Assembly: GCF_000317045.1 (NCBI RefSeq)
Contig: NC_019703.1
Coordinates: forward strand, 3,274,501 to 3,338,500
From: Geitlerinema sp. PCC 7407
Lineage (GTDB): Bacteria > Cyanobacteriota > Cyanobacteriia > PCC-7407
Direction of reading: 5' to 3'
DNA: 64,000 nucleotides
Shown here: positions 36,394 to 44,717 of the stretch, piece by piece
Layout: each line of letters starts with the position of its first letter
Position numbering within the stretch: the first letter of the stretch is position 1
Made by a program: the position numbers and the translations under genes
Notes under the pieces: generated by a model
Database searches by the model: none
What the model was told of the DNA's origin: nothing
What the model saw: only the letters and a program-made list of their open reading frames with translations

Positions 36394-37542
36394 ATGACTT
36401 CGTACTCTCGCCTCTCTCAAGACTCCCGCCGCGATCGCATCTTGGTGGTAGATGATTCGCCGGACAACTGCTATCTCATCCAGGCCATTCTCGAAGAAGA
36501 AGGCTACGACATCACGATCGCGGACAGCGGCAAAGAGGCGCTCCGCCACATTGATCTGTCGCCGCCAGACTTGGTTTTGCTCGACATCATGATGCCGGAG
36601 ATGGACGGCTTCGAGGTGACGCGGCGCATCCGTGACAATACCAAGCTCTCGTTTACTCCAATCTTGCTGATTACGGCCTACGACAGTCCAAGCGTGGCTG
36701 AGGGCCTCGACAACGGCGCGGACGACTTCATCCGCAAGCCGATGGAGTACGACGAGCTGCTGGCGCGGGTGCGATCGCTGCTGCGCCTGAAGCACAGCGT
36801 AGATGAGCGCGACCAGATCGCCCGGCAGCGAGAAGACTTTGTCTCGCGCCTGACCCACGATCTGCGCACCCCCCTGGTGGCCGCGGACCGGATGCTGAAC
36901 CTGTTTCAGCAGGAGGCGCTCGGGGAAATCTCGCTGGAGATGCACGAGGCGATCGCAACCATGATTCGCAGCAACCGCAACCTGCTGCAAATGGTCAATA
37001 CGTTGCTCGAGGTCTATCGCTACGAGGCCGGCAACAAGACCCTGACCCTGCACCCCATCAACCTTAAGGAGCTTCTGAAAGAAGTCGTTGACGAGCTGGC
37101 GCCCCTGGCCGAAGAAAAGAGCCTGACCCTCAAAGTCAATCTGGATCCCCAGGGCAGTCAGGCAGTCGATCGGCGGATTGTGGGCGATCGCCTTGAGCTG
37201 CACCGCGTCTTTACCAATCTGCTCGGCAACGCCATCAAATTCACCGACGCTGGGGATATCGTCATTGAGGCCTATGCCTGTCCCGCCGGGACCGACGGTC
37301 GCTGCCCAAATGGCGATCGCGACTGGGCCGTCATCTCCATCACCGACAGCGGCGTCGGCATTCCTCCCCAAGACCTGCAAAGCATCTTCTATCGCTTCCG
37401 CCAGGGCAACCACAAGCGCTCCGGCAGCGGCCTCGGGCTACACCTCACCCACCGGATCGTCGAGGCTCACCAAGGCAGGATTACCGTCGAATCCGTTGTG
37501 GCCCAGGGGAGCACGTTCAGCGTCTATTTGCCCCTCAGCTAG
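36394..37542 (+). CDS. Response-regulator/histidine-kinase protein (REC then HisKA-HATPase)
   Basis: 382 aa. The N-terminal receiver (about 15-130) has VVDDSPDN, the phospho-acceptor LLDIMMPEMDG and a lysine in RKPMEYDELL. The HisKA helix carries the site SRLTHDLRTPL (about 155). The HATPase has N, G1 and G2 boxes (FTNLLGNAIKF, DSGVGIPPQD, GSGLGLHLTHRIVEA). No membrane segment is seen, so it is soluble. The 37539-37542 CTAG provides its stop and also that of the convergent receiver gene. They may form a phosphorelay, which is inference. Confidence 0.93.
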   Translation: MTSYSRLSQDSRRDRILVVDDSPDNCYLIQAILEEEGYDITIADSGKEALRHIDLSPPDLVLLDIMMPEMDGFEVTRRIRDNTKLSFTPILLITAYDSPSVAEGLDNGADDFIRKPMEYDELLARVRSLLRLKHSVDERDQIARQREDFVSRLTHDLRTPLVAADRMLNLFQQEALGEISLEMHEAIATMIRSNRNLLQMVNTLLEVYRYEAGNKTLTLHPINLKELLKEVVDELAPLAEEKSLTLKVNLDPQGSQAVDRRIVGDRLELHRVFTNLLGNAIKFTDAGDIVIEAYACPAGTDGRCPNGDRDWAVISITDSGVGIPPQDLQSIFYRFRQGNHKRSGSGLGLHLTHRIVEAHQGRITVESVVAQGSTFSVYLPLS

Positions 37543-37991
37543 GCCCCCAATCCTGCTCTGCCTTCATCACACCGTTCGGGAACGGGCGATCGCCGCGCCA
37601 GCAGCCGAAACATCTGCTGCTCTAGCACATCCAGGTCAACCGTCTTGATCACGCAGGCATCTGCCTCTGGAAAGAGGTAGTGATCCTCAGCGTCGATCAT
37701 GCCGGACACCAAAACCATCAGCGGCGGCTGGGTCAGATGGCGCTTGAGGAACTGCACCAGTTCATAGCCATTGTGAATCGGCTCAAAAAAGAACAGTGGC
37801 AGCAGCACAAAATCAACTAATAGCAAATCAAATTCCTGCGATCGCTGGACAAAGCACTCTGGATCAGTGAAAGTCGTCACGTCAAAACGGTATCGGAAAA
37901 ACCGCTTTATCGCCTGACACCAGTGCTCATCATCATCGACCACAGCAACTTTATACATTTCTGGGTATTGAGCATTTTTTTGATGACTCAT
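37539..37991 (-). CDS. Stand-alone receiver-domain protein
   Basis: 150 aa from the ATG at 37991 (MSHQKNAQYPE); a longer frame upstream is open but lacks coding character. The receiver has VVDDDE, the phospho-acceptor Asp in LLLVDF, VLVSGMI and a conserved Lys in VIKTVD. No output domain is present, so it would act as a phospho-transfer or protein-binding receiver. It lies tail to tail with the REC-kinase gene, the obvious candidate partner. Confidence 0.85.
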   Translation of the reverse strand: MSHQKNAQYPEMYKVAVVDDDEHWCQAIKRFFRYRFDVTTFTDPECFVQRSQEFDLLLVDFVLLPLFFFEPIHNGYELVQFLKRHLTQPPLMVLVSGMIDAEDHYLFPEADACVIKTVDLDVLEQQMFRLLARRSPVPERCDEGRAGLGA

Positions 37992-38700
37992 CCAATTATT
38001 CGGCGCCGTTTGACTCGTCAAGTCCCACGCAGAATTTTTCAACTTGCATCGACTTTCATACACCCCATCTTGTCTTCTGTTAGTTGGGACTTTTGGGATA
38101 TTTGACAAGCACATCACACACTCAAACTCTTAGAGACGATGAGAAATCAAAACGCTGTCATGTAAGTACAGCCTTTTTTGCTGTTAACCAGCACACATTT
38201 GGACCATATTCGATGAAACGAAGCAAAATAAAATCACCCCCAGGACACAAGTGCCGAGCTCATACACTGAGATTCCAAAGAATGCCCAGCATTTCGCATT
38301 CGATTGGCTAGCTTCCTAACTGAGAGAAGAGAGCTGACGCCAGCAGGAAAAAGAACACAACCGCAGGGCTTCAGCCCTGCAAACACCGCACTTTTTAACA
38401 AAAACTTCAGCCTTTTCCCTAGTTCTAACAAGGGCTCTGGGGCAAAAAAACGGACGAAATGCGGGACATTCTACGCCAAAGATGCAGTTCACCCCGATCT
38501 AGCGTGCTCCTGCCCTCTACGCTAGCAGCCTAAAGTTCATTCTGGCCGCGATTGATTCGAGGAGCTAGAGCGTTGTGGGTACCCAGAAACGCGGCGCCCT
38601 GGCTTCTGGTGAGCGCCCAAAGACATCGATCAGAGACACCAACTTAGGGCTCTGTAGGCGATCGCCCACAGAGCCCGCTCTCTGACCTCGCTTTTTGGCC
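37992..38700. other. Intergenic region, 709 bases, with two hairpins
   Basis: AT-rich from about 38000 to 38240. It contains a GCAGGGCT/AGCCCTGC hairpin at 38363-38380 and a 30-base palindrome at 38647-38676 close to the sulfite-oxidase-like gene. The frames here look random. Confidence 0.5.
38647..38676 (-). terminator. Palindromic terminator-like element with a central HIP1
   Basis: GGGCTCTGT and its complement flank GGCGATCGCC with one unpaired base on each side, so almost all 30 bases can pair. It lies 25 bases beyond the stop of the sulfite-oxidase-like gene, in a position suited to its 3' end. A strong T-run is lacking. Confidence 0.6.
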
Positions 38701-39309
38701 CTAGCCGCCAAAAAAGCGGTTGCTGTAGCGCTCCTCTGCCCAGGGTTCTCCCCGGCGGTGGTAGCCATTGCGCTCCCAGAAACCAGACACTTCTTTTTCG
38801 AGAAACTCTAAACCGTTAATCCACTTGGCACTTTTCCAGGCGTAGAGGTGCGGAATCACCAATCGCATCGGACCGCCGTGATCGGGCGGCAGTGGCTCAT
38901 CAAAGAGCGTATGGGCAAAGAAGTTTTCCTCGCGCAGGAAATCGGCCAAGGGGACGTTTGTGGTGTAGCCGCCGTAGCAGTGCTCCATCACGTGGGCTGC
39001 CTTGGGGTCGAGGTTCAGCAGGGCCATGAAGTCGGCTACCTTGACTCCCCGCCACTTGACGTCGAGCTTTGACCAGCGCGTCACGCAGTGAAAGTCGGCG
39101 GTGAAGTCATGCTGAGGCAGAGCCATGAAGTCATCCCAGGAAAACACGCGCTCTTCCGCCAAGCCCCAGACTCGAAACTCCCAGGTGTCTCGATCGACGG
39201 GGGGTGTTTCGCCGTAGGTGAGGACGGGGAAGCCATTGGTGAGGTGCTGGCCGGGCGGAACGCGATCGCTGTGTTCAGGGCCGGGTTTGTGAAAAAACTT
39301 GCCTAGCAT
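38701..39309 (-). CDS. Sulfite-oxidase-like molybdopterin protein
   Basis: 202 aa, a short molybdopterin-binding (oxidored_molyb) protein without the heme or dimerisation domain. The Mo-ligating cysteine is in DFHCVTRWSK; nearby are YGGYTTNVPLAD and GGPMRLVIPHLYAWKS. There is no Tat signal, so it is probably cytoplasmic. The substrate is unknown; relatives include MsrP-like and sulfite-oxidase-like enzymes of uncertain role. It is monocistronic. Confidence 0.88.
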   Translation of the reverse strand: MLGKFFHKPGPEHSDRVPPGQHLTNGFPVLTYGETPPVDRDTWEFRVWGLAEERVFSWDDFMALPQHDFTADFHCVTRWSKLDVKWRGVKVADFMALLNLDPKAAHVMEHCYGGYTTNVPLADFLREENFFAHTLFDEPLPPDHGGPMRLVIPHLYAWKSAKWINGLEFLEKEVSGFWERNGYHRRGEPWAEERYSNRFFGG

Positions 39310-39473
39310 AAGGTGATTTTTACAGAGCTTTGAGCAAAGCCCGCGATTTCAAGGGGGGCTGTAGCATGAGCGGCTTCGGCCGCCATCTTTCTCACTCTAC
39401 CGTTTGACTCCCAAGCGGTGACAGAGTGCGACCTTTACTCACAAAAAAACCCTGCAATGCGAGGCAAAAAAAT

Positions 39474-39500
39474 AAGCAGGGCTTTGGGAAGCCCTGCTTT
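39474..39500 (-). terminator. rpmF terminator
   Basis: The AAGCAGGGCTT stem and its complement enclose four bases. On the minus strand the hairpin is followed by TTATTTTTTT. It lies just beyond the rpmF stop. Confidence 0.85.
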
Positions 39501-39526
39501 GAAAGCGGTAGGACAGTGGAAAATGC

Positions 39527-39706
39527 CTACTCTTCGCCAGCCTCTTCTTCGTCTTCACTGGGATACACAAAGCCCTTCGAGCGTCCCGTCAGGATGGATT
39601 TGCCGAGGGAAAGCGCTTTTTGAGCCTCCAGAGCGGCTTGACGCTTCCAGTGTGCGCGGCGCTGATCGCGCTTACCGTTGGAGGTTTTCTTCTTGGGAAC
39701 AGCCAT
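39527..39706 (-). CDS. rpmF: 50S ribosomal protein bL32
   Basis: 59 aa, read from the ATG at 39706 to a TAG at 39527-39529. The start [20 protein letters not shown] is diagnostic for bL32. The C-terminus is acidic ([10 protein letters not shown]), as in several cyanobacteria. The zinc-binding cysteines found in some bL32 are absent. It is monocistronic with its own terminator. Confidence 0.93.
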   Translation of the reverse strand: MAVPKKKTSNGKRDQRRAHWKRQAALEAQKALSLGKSILTGRSKGFVYPSEDEEEAGEE

Positions 39707-39882
39707 GACCGTCCAGTCTCAACCAGAATTTGACAACCTTTCTATCTTAGAGCATGCAAAAGGTTCTGAGGGATCACAGAGGAAGAACCTTGGGCGATTG
39801 CTTGCTAGTCGCCCATAACGTTATGGGTAAGCGCAAAAGCCTGTCGCTGAGTGGGACCCATCTCACGTAGTCTTCGCCCTTC

Positions 39883-40866
39883 CTAGCGCTGCTCCACGGT
39901 GCGGCAGGTCCCGCCGGAGCATACGACTGCCGATCGGGGCTGAGGCGCTGTGGTTGTAGGAGCCGGGGCCGCAGGAGCCGGGGCAGGCACCGTTTGTTGC
40001 TGGGGAGCGGGAACAGCCGTGGCGGGCGCTGGCGCGGCGTTGGTCGGCGCTGGCGCCGCGCCGGGGGGCGGGGTCGGTGCCGCATTGGTTGGGGCTGGCG
40101 CGGCGTTGGTCGGCGCGGGGGCAGTACCGGGGGCAGCACCGGGGGTCGGTGCAGGGGCAGTACCAGGGGCAGCGGTTCCGGGAGCAGCCGTTCCAGGTGC
40201 GGCAGTTCCGGGCGCAGCCGTTCCAGGTGCAGGCGCTTCACCCGGCTGTACTTGAGCCGGCGGCGCAGCGCCAGGGGTAGTAGTGGCTGGCGGTACGGCG
40301 CCGGGGGCGGCTTGACCTTCACCTGCCGCAGGGGCCGTCTCGGTCTGAGCGGGGGCAGCGCCGGGCGCTGCGCTGGGCAAGGGAGCCGTGGGCGCTGGAA
40401 CAGGCACAGGAACAGGGGCAGGAGCAGGCGCGGCGATCACAGGCTGGTTGATGCCCAAGAGAAGATCGGCATTGCTGTAGTAGGTTGCCCACTGCTGCGG
40501 ATCAGGGCGGCGACGCCAGTCTGCGCGGCTGACCTCTAGGGCCAAGATCGGCACGATGAGGCCGCTATTTTGGCCAGCCACAATGACGGAGACTTCTGTA
40601 GCGAGGATGTCGTTGTCAAAGGCGCGCTGGGCAGCGGCTCGGGCGGCAGTTTCGGCGCGGCGCAGCAGGGTGTCATAGCTTTCATTAGCGCGGCGATCGA
40701 GGCTGAGGTTGACCCGCGCAGTGTAGGCCTGGGCCGCGGGCGGCGCGATCGCCATTTCCAGCAACCACAAGCTCCCCCCGCCAAAGAGCGTTACCAAGCT
40801 GAGGGGGAAAGCCAGCAAACGACTGGCTCGCTGGCGCATGGGGCTGGACTGGGGCTGATGTTTCAT
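39883..40866 (-). CDS. Secreted or anchored Pro/Ala-rich hypothetical protein
   Basis: 327 aa. A hydrophobic N-terminal segment (about 17-47, ending PPAAQAYT) acts as signal or anchor. A conserved-looking domain follows (about 48-140; ARVNLSLDRRANESYDTLLR, NSGLIVPILALEVSRADW). Then comes a long low-complexity tail with AAPGT and APAPTN repeats, ending SAVVCSGGTCRTVEQR with two cysteines. I do not recognise the domain. The tail is probably a flexible spacer in the envelope. Confidence 0.72.
   Translation of the reverse strand: MKHQPQSSPMRQRASRLLAFPLSLVTLFGGGSLWLLEMAIAPPAAQAYTARVNLSLDRRANESYDTLLRRAETAARAAAQRAFDNDILATEVSVIVAGQNSGLIVPILALEVSRADWRRRPDPQQWATYYSNADLLLGINQPVIAAPAPAPVPVPVPAPTAPLPSAAPGAAPAQTETAPAAGEGQAAPGAVPPATTTPGAAPPAQVQPGEAPAPGTAAPGTAAPGTAAPGTAAPGTAPAPTPGAAPGTAPAPTNAAPAPTNAAPTPPPGAAPAPTNAAPAPATAVPAPQQQTVPAPAPAAPAPTTTAPQPRSAVVCSGGTCRTVEQR
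40120..40235. repeat. 15-bp tandem repeats coding AAPGT
   Basis: Five near-identical AAPGT units in a row, differing mainly at wobble bases, are followed by further APTNA units. They are prone to slippage. Confidence 0.7.
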
Positions 40867-41366
40867 GGTTTGTGCTCACTTCTCTGGGGAAGTGCCTCAA
40901 AGGTGCAATGCGATTCAGGGGTCGGTGCAATTTTAGTGCGAGGTCGAAAGGAATCAGACCGCACAACCCAAAACACAAAATTGTGACCCAGGCAGCCGTG
41001 TTAGCGCAGTTTGGAGGGTTTTGGAGGCAATCGCCCGCCACTAGCCAGCCCCCTGGATACAGCGATGGGCAAGATTGCATTAAATCTTAGGCGAGGACGC
41101 CATCATTTGCTCTCTATCAGGTGGTGAATTTTCGTTATGGAGCTATCTAAGGGTCAAGTCAGCCTCGGGGAGCGATCCTACGTTGGCGGCCAACAGCTTC
41201 TGGGAAAGAAATTTTCTGTGGGACACCCGTGGCATCTCGATAGTTTGCGGGCACACTAGAATAAGCGACTTGCGTGCGCGTCTTGTGCGATCGCTAATCC
41301 GTCCAATCCTGGGGTGCAAAGGCTGCCATTGACGGCTGGATCGCTCCGCTTCAGCATTAATTGGCC
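40867..41366. other. Divergent intergenic region, 500 bases
   Basis: It lies between two divergent Pro/Ala-rich envelope genes and holds their promoters. A 40-codon ATG frame at 41137-41259 lacks a ribosome site and was not accepted. No clear promoter pair is seen. Confidence 0.45.
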
Positions 41367-42620
41367 ATGGCTAACGTTCTTAAAAATTCCATTGTTTCGC
41401 CGTCCGCAGCGCGTGAGGCCGCTCCCATGACATCGGCTCCTCCGACCAAGGCCTCCCAGTCAGAAAGTGAGACCGGCAATACCCTTGTGTGGCATCGCCT
41501 GCTCGTCGTTGGGGGCCTGGTTTTGGCGGCTCTGCTGGTGGGAGTCCTGCTGCGCTACCGGAACCTGATGTGGGCGGCTGCCCCCAGCGCCGAAGCGCCA
41601 GGCGCGATCGCGGCCAGTTCAGGGGCGATCGCCCCGACCCAGCCGCCCACATCTGGCCCCGAATCCGCCCAGGGCAACGCCCCAAACCCAAGCACGCTAG
41701 CCAGCAGCCCTCAGACCGCACCTGCCCAGAACGCCGCCAGCGCTTCATCCCAGGAACCGGCACAGGCCACTTCCCAAGCAGCGGCGTCCAGCGGGACGGC
41801 CGCCTCTAGCGAGAAACCAGCGACCCAGGCAAGCGCTGCATCTACGGCAACCGCCACAACGGCGGCGGCGAACCCTTCGAGCAAACCCGCAAACGCTGCC
41901 CCGTCAGCCGCCAACACCAGTTCTCCGGACGCTAACACCGCTTCTGCAAAGCCCAGTTCCGATCGCCCTGCGCCCTCAGTGGCGACAAAACCAGCAGCCA
42001 CTGCCAGCAAGCCCGCCGCCAAGCCCGCCGCCCCGGCCAGCGCCACCGCTGCGAAAGCTGGCTCCCTAGCGGACGCTCGCAAGCTGGCCGACCCCAACCA
42101 GGCCTCTAAGCTGCGGCACGCGATTTTGGCCGCCCAAAAAATTCAGCCCGGAGCCCCGGAGTATCGAGCTGCCCAGCAGGCGATCGCCACCTGGAACCAG
42201 CAAATCTGGACCCTGGCCGAACGGCGCGCCCAGCAAGGTCAATTTCAAACGGCGATCGCCGCCGCCAAACTCGTCTCAGACAGCCCCAGCACGCTCAAGC
42301 GCCAAGCCCAGCAGGCCATCCCTCAGTGGGAGGTGATTCAGTCCGCTACAGCGCTCCTGCGCCCCGGACAGGCCTCCACCTACAACCGCGCCATCGAAAA
42401 AGTCCGCCAGATCAAGCCGGGACAACCGGGCTATGGCCAAGCCCAGCAGCTGACCGGCCAGTGGAGCCAGCAGATCATGATGCTGGCTGAGTCGCGAGCT
42501 TCCCGAGGCCAAGTGCGAGACGCGATCGCCGCTGCCTCTTTGGTGCCGACCGACAGTCCGCTGTATAGCAGCGCTCAAAGCGCGATCGCCCGCTGGAAAA
42601 GCCGCACCGGCGCTTCATAA
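41367..42620 (+). CDS. Membrane-anchored protein with Ala/Pro/Ser linker and helical repeats
   Basis: 417 aa from the ATG at 41367. One membrane helix (about 42-65, LLVVGGLVLAALLVGVLL), a low-complexity Ala/Ser/Pro-rich linker (about 75-235), then about 180 residues of two repeated helical units. Shared patterns are YRAAQQAIATWNQQIWTLAE/YGQAQQLTGQWSQQIMMLAE and QFQTAIAAAKLV/QVRDAIAAASLV. These look TPR-like. The family is common in cyanobacteria but I know no function. A strong terminator follows. Confidence 0.8.
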   Translation: MANVLKNSIVSPSAAREAAPMTSAPPTKASQSESETGNTLVWHRLLVVGGLVLAALLVGVLLRYRNLMWAAAPSAEAPGAIAASSGAIAPTQPPTSGPESAQGNAPNPSTLASSPQTAPAQNAASASSQEPAQATSQAAASSGTAASSEKPATQASAASTATATTAAANPSSKPANAAPSAANTSSPDANTASAKPSSDRPAPSVATKPAATASKPAAKPAAPASATAAKAGSLADARKLADPNQASKLRHAILAAQKIQPGAPEYRAAQQAIATWNQQIWTLAERRAQQGQFQTAIAAAKLVSDSPSTLKRQAQQAIPQWEVIQSATALLRPGQASTYNRAIEKVRQIKPGQPGYGQAQQLTGQWSQQIMMLAESRASRGQVRDAIAAASLVPTDSPLYSSAQSAIARWKSRTGAS

Positions 42621-42933
42621 GCCTTAGATTTGTTCTTAGCTTGCTGAAAAAAGGGCGTTCTAGGACGCCCTTTTTTGTATCTTCACGCTTTTCACAAATG
42701 GCCAGAACCTTCCTAGACAGTTGAAACCTCAAAACTTGCGCAATAATTTCAGTCTTTTTCATCTCAAAAAACAGGAATTAAGTTTTTCAGAAATTAAGCA
42801 ATATTGGCTTCTCAATGCAAAAAAGTATTGCGAACTTCAAGCGTCCAAGGGGCTTTAGCCCTACTATTGAGGTATGAGATATCAGTTCTAAACGGGATCT
42901 CGGCATCGCTTCAACTCACCCTGAGGACGCCCT
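42621..42933. other. Intergenic region upstream of the 49-aa gene
   Basis: 313 bases. It starts with the terminator at 42647-42676, is AT-rich to 42840, and includes a small GGGGCT/AGCCC hairpin near 42849-42862. A GAGGA at 42923-42927 serves the next ATG. Confidence 0.5.
42647..42676 (+). terminator. Strong terminator after the 417-aa gene
   Basis: AAAAAAGGGCGT pairs with ACGCCCTTTTTT around a six-base loop. The A/T ends let it work in both directions. Confidence 0.9.
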
Positions 42934-43083
42934 ATGAATATCTCCCTCGCCTTCGAAAACATGTTCCGCTACATATCGGAAGGTGTTGCTCGAATTTTTG
43001 GCCCTAGTGATGATCAGTATCCAGACGTCGGAGTTCAACCCTTTGAAGGTGACCCGTACAAAGAAACTAAAACTGTTGATTAG
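42934..43083 (+). CDS. Small acidic hypothetical protein (49 aa)
   Basis: ATG at 42934, TAG at 43081, with a GAGGA seven bases upstream. The sequence has an amphipathic start (MNISLAFENMFRYISEGVAR) and a polar, acidic end (DDQYPDVGVQPFEGDPY). It looks like a genuine conserved small protein rather than noise, and a perfect 15-bp terminator follows. The PxxGVQPFEGDPY type of ending is familiar from small cyanobacterial proteins, but I know no function. Soluble, no membrane segment. Confidence 0.65.
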   Translation: MNISLAFENMFRYISEGVARIFGPSDDQYPDVGVQPFEGDPYKETKTVD

Positions 43084-43141
43084 TTAGGAGGACAAATAAA
43101 TTCATCGCTGCATTGCATTTGCTTTGACTGATATTCTCAAC

Positions 43142-43178
43142 GGCGAATCCAAGAATTCCTTACATTCTTGGATTCGCC
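43142..43178 (+). terminator. Perfect 15-bp hairpin after the 49-aa gene
   Basis: GGCGAATCCAAGAAT pairs exactly with its complement around a seven-base loop. CTTTAATC follows, so the T-run is weak, but the stem is very stable. Confidence 0.8.
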
Positions 43179-43387
43179 CTTTAATCTGTCTTAATGAGAA
43201 TTCTATGGTTTGAATTCGCTATAAATTTCGCTCAACAAACAGAACTAGCCAGAATAAATACTTTGAATCAACCATTTCAAGGCAGCAAAATCTAAAGCTA
43301 TTTGAGAATAAGACTGTAATTTATTGGGCAAACGAAAATGGCGATCGCAGTGGATTTTTCTTCCACCAGCCGATCGCTTTCGAGTAA

Positions 43388-43570
43388 TTTTTTCAAAAGC
43401 TATTTGACGTCAAAAGAGGAGATTGGGAGAACATTCAGTTGATGCTGACCCCTCAAGCTGTTCTTGGGGATGGTTTCGCATCCTCTCGGCGGTCATGAGG
43501 CAGGGGAAACGGCAAAAACCCTGCTACATCTCTGTTCTCCCATCAACTCTTATTCACATTTTTCAAAAGC
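43388..43570. repeat. Structured non-coding element flanked by 12-bp direct repeats
   Basis: TTTTTCAAAAGC occurs at 43389-43400 and again at 43559-43570. Inside, the ends are inverted: AAGAG...GGGAGAACA (43414-43433) pairs with TGTTCTCCC...CTCTT (43533-43551). Inner hairpins are CCCCTCAAG/CTTGGGG near 43449-43470 and GGATG/CATCC, plus CAGGG/CCCTG. It could be a MITE or a small RNA gene. I recognise no Rfam-type family. Confidence 0.5.
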
Positions 43571-43798
43571 CTGATGCCCAGACTTTTTAGCGCAACCATT
43601 TGCCTTCCTGGCGGCCGTTCTCCTTCGGTTGGCAATCAGCAAGCAAAACAGCAAAAAGCTTGCGATGGTTTCACAGCCTATTGTCAAAAGTTTCAAGATA
43701 AAAAACTTCGATTTCTTGCTGTATTGACCTCATTATGGCTACTCCATGAAGGAGCGTCCTCCTTCAAAAGCAATACTTAATTTTTTAGCAATAAAACA

Positions 43799-44494
43799 TC
43801 AAGAAGTTAGTTGACGGAGGTGCTGCTGCTGTCGGTTAAATTCCTGTTCTTCGGCGGTCAAGAAAGCGTAGTTCTCAATGGGAGGACGCATATCCCACTG
43901 CACCTCTGCCAAAAGCAGCAAACTCCCGGCCATCAGTACGCCCGTCGCTAGAAATTGCCAGCCAAGCATCTGGGGTAGAACGGCGATTCCACAGAGGTGG
44001 AACCCTCCTACCAAAAGGAAGGTGCGCGAGCCCATCCCCAGGCCCATTCCCACATATCCAAGGGCGCTGAGCACGAGCCACAGCGAGCACAGGTGCATCA
44101 GCACCCATCCCCAGCCCAGGAAAATGCCCAAATCCGTCAGAATGACGCCGCTGAGCATTAAGGAGCCCCAGAGGTAGATCAGCCAGCTGAGGCGCTCAAT
44201 CCGCACCCAGCACCAGGCCAGCCAGCCCATGAACGCTGTTCCCACTAGCGTCAAGACGCTCCAGGCGATCGCCTGAATGTGCCAGGCGATCGGCATAAAC
44301 TGGGCTGTCAAAAAGATAACGGCCGTAATCACGCCCCAGAGCAAGAAAACTTGATCAATTCGCGTATAGGTGCCGGATAAAAGCTGGAAGTTACCAATTT
44401 TTAGATCAAGCTTCAAAAGACCTTTGAGATCCTGGACATCCAGAGCATGTTGTTTGCGACGCAAAAGGGGCTCAGAAGACCGTAGAAACTGCAT
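43799..44494 (-). CDS. Multi-pass membrane hypothetical protein
   Basis: 231 aa with about six membrane helices (from IDQVFLLWGVITAVIFL near residue 47 to FLATGVLMAGSLLLLAEVQ near 195). Both termini are probably cytoplasmic; the C-terminus is polar and Gln-rich (EEQEFNRQQQHLRQ). It has tryptophan-rich helices and no recognised family motif. It is monocistronic. The gene is less GC-rich than most neighbours. Confidence 0.78.
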   Translation of the reverse strand: MQFLRSSEPLLRRKQHALDVQDLKGLLKLDLKIGNFQLLSGTYTRIDQVFLLWGVITAVIFLTAQFMPIAWHIQAIAWSVLTLVGTAFMGWLAWCWVRIERLSWLIYLWGSLMLSGVILTDLGIFLGWGWVLMHLCSLWLVLSALGYVGMGLGMGSRTFLLVGGFHLCGIAVLPQMLGWQFLATGVLMAGSLLLLAEVQWDMRPPIENYAFLTAEEQEFNRQQQHLRQLTS

Positions 44495-44717
44495 CCAAAA
44501 ACTCCAGCTAGTCGGTTTTGAGAAATAAAAATCTGTCTGAGATTAGAATTCTTGAAATATCGTAACAAGTTTTAATGCTTAGTATTTCGAAATAGGCAAT
44601 AAGACGGATGTCTTCTCAGGAATTTGGCTGAAATAAGCAGGCCAAAGGGTGAACTCGACCACGGGTGTAGCAAGTTCTCGAAGGCGATCGCCTATGGCCA
44701 TTCAAGGCGCGATCGCC

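Larger units (their letters stand above)
43084..43798. other. Intergenic region, 715 bases, with terminator and structured element
   Basis: It holds the terminator at 43142-43178, a 12-bp perfect palindrome TTTGACGTCAAA at 43403-43414, and the repeat-flanked structured element at 43388-43570. The only longer frame (43574-43780) has no coding look. Confidence 0.5.

Noticed and set aside
38363-38380. GCAGGGCT/AGCCCTGC hairpin as a CRISPR-like repeat
   Set aside because: A single copy nearby with no spacers or regular spacing; no CRISPR array exists in the window.
41137-41259. 40-codon ATG frame (MELSKGQVSLGERSYVGG...) between the two Pro/Ala-rich genes
   Set aside because: No ribosome site, no recognisable family, and a length common by chance.
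43421-43560. Cobalamin, c-di-GMP, 6S or SRP RNA assignment for the structured element
   Set aside because: The conserved bases of these families were looked for and not found; only a generic structured element is claimed.
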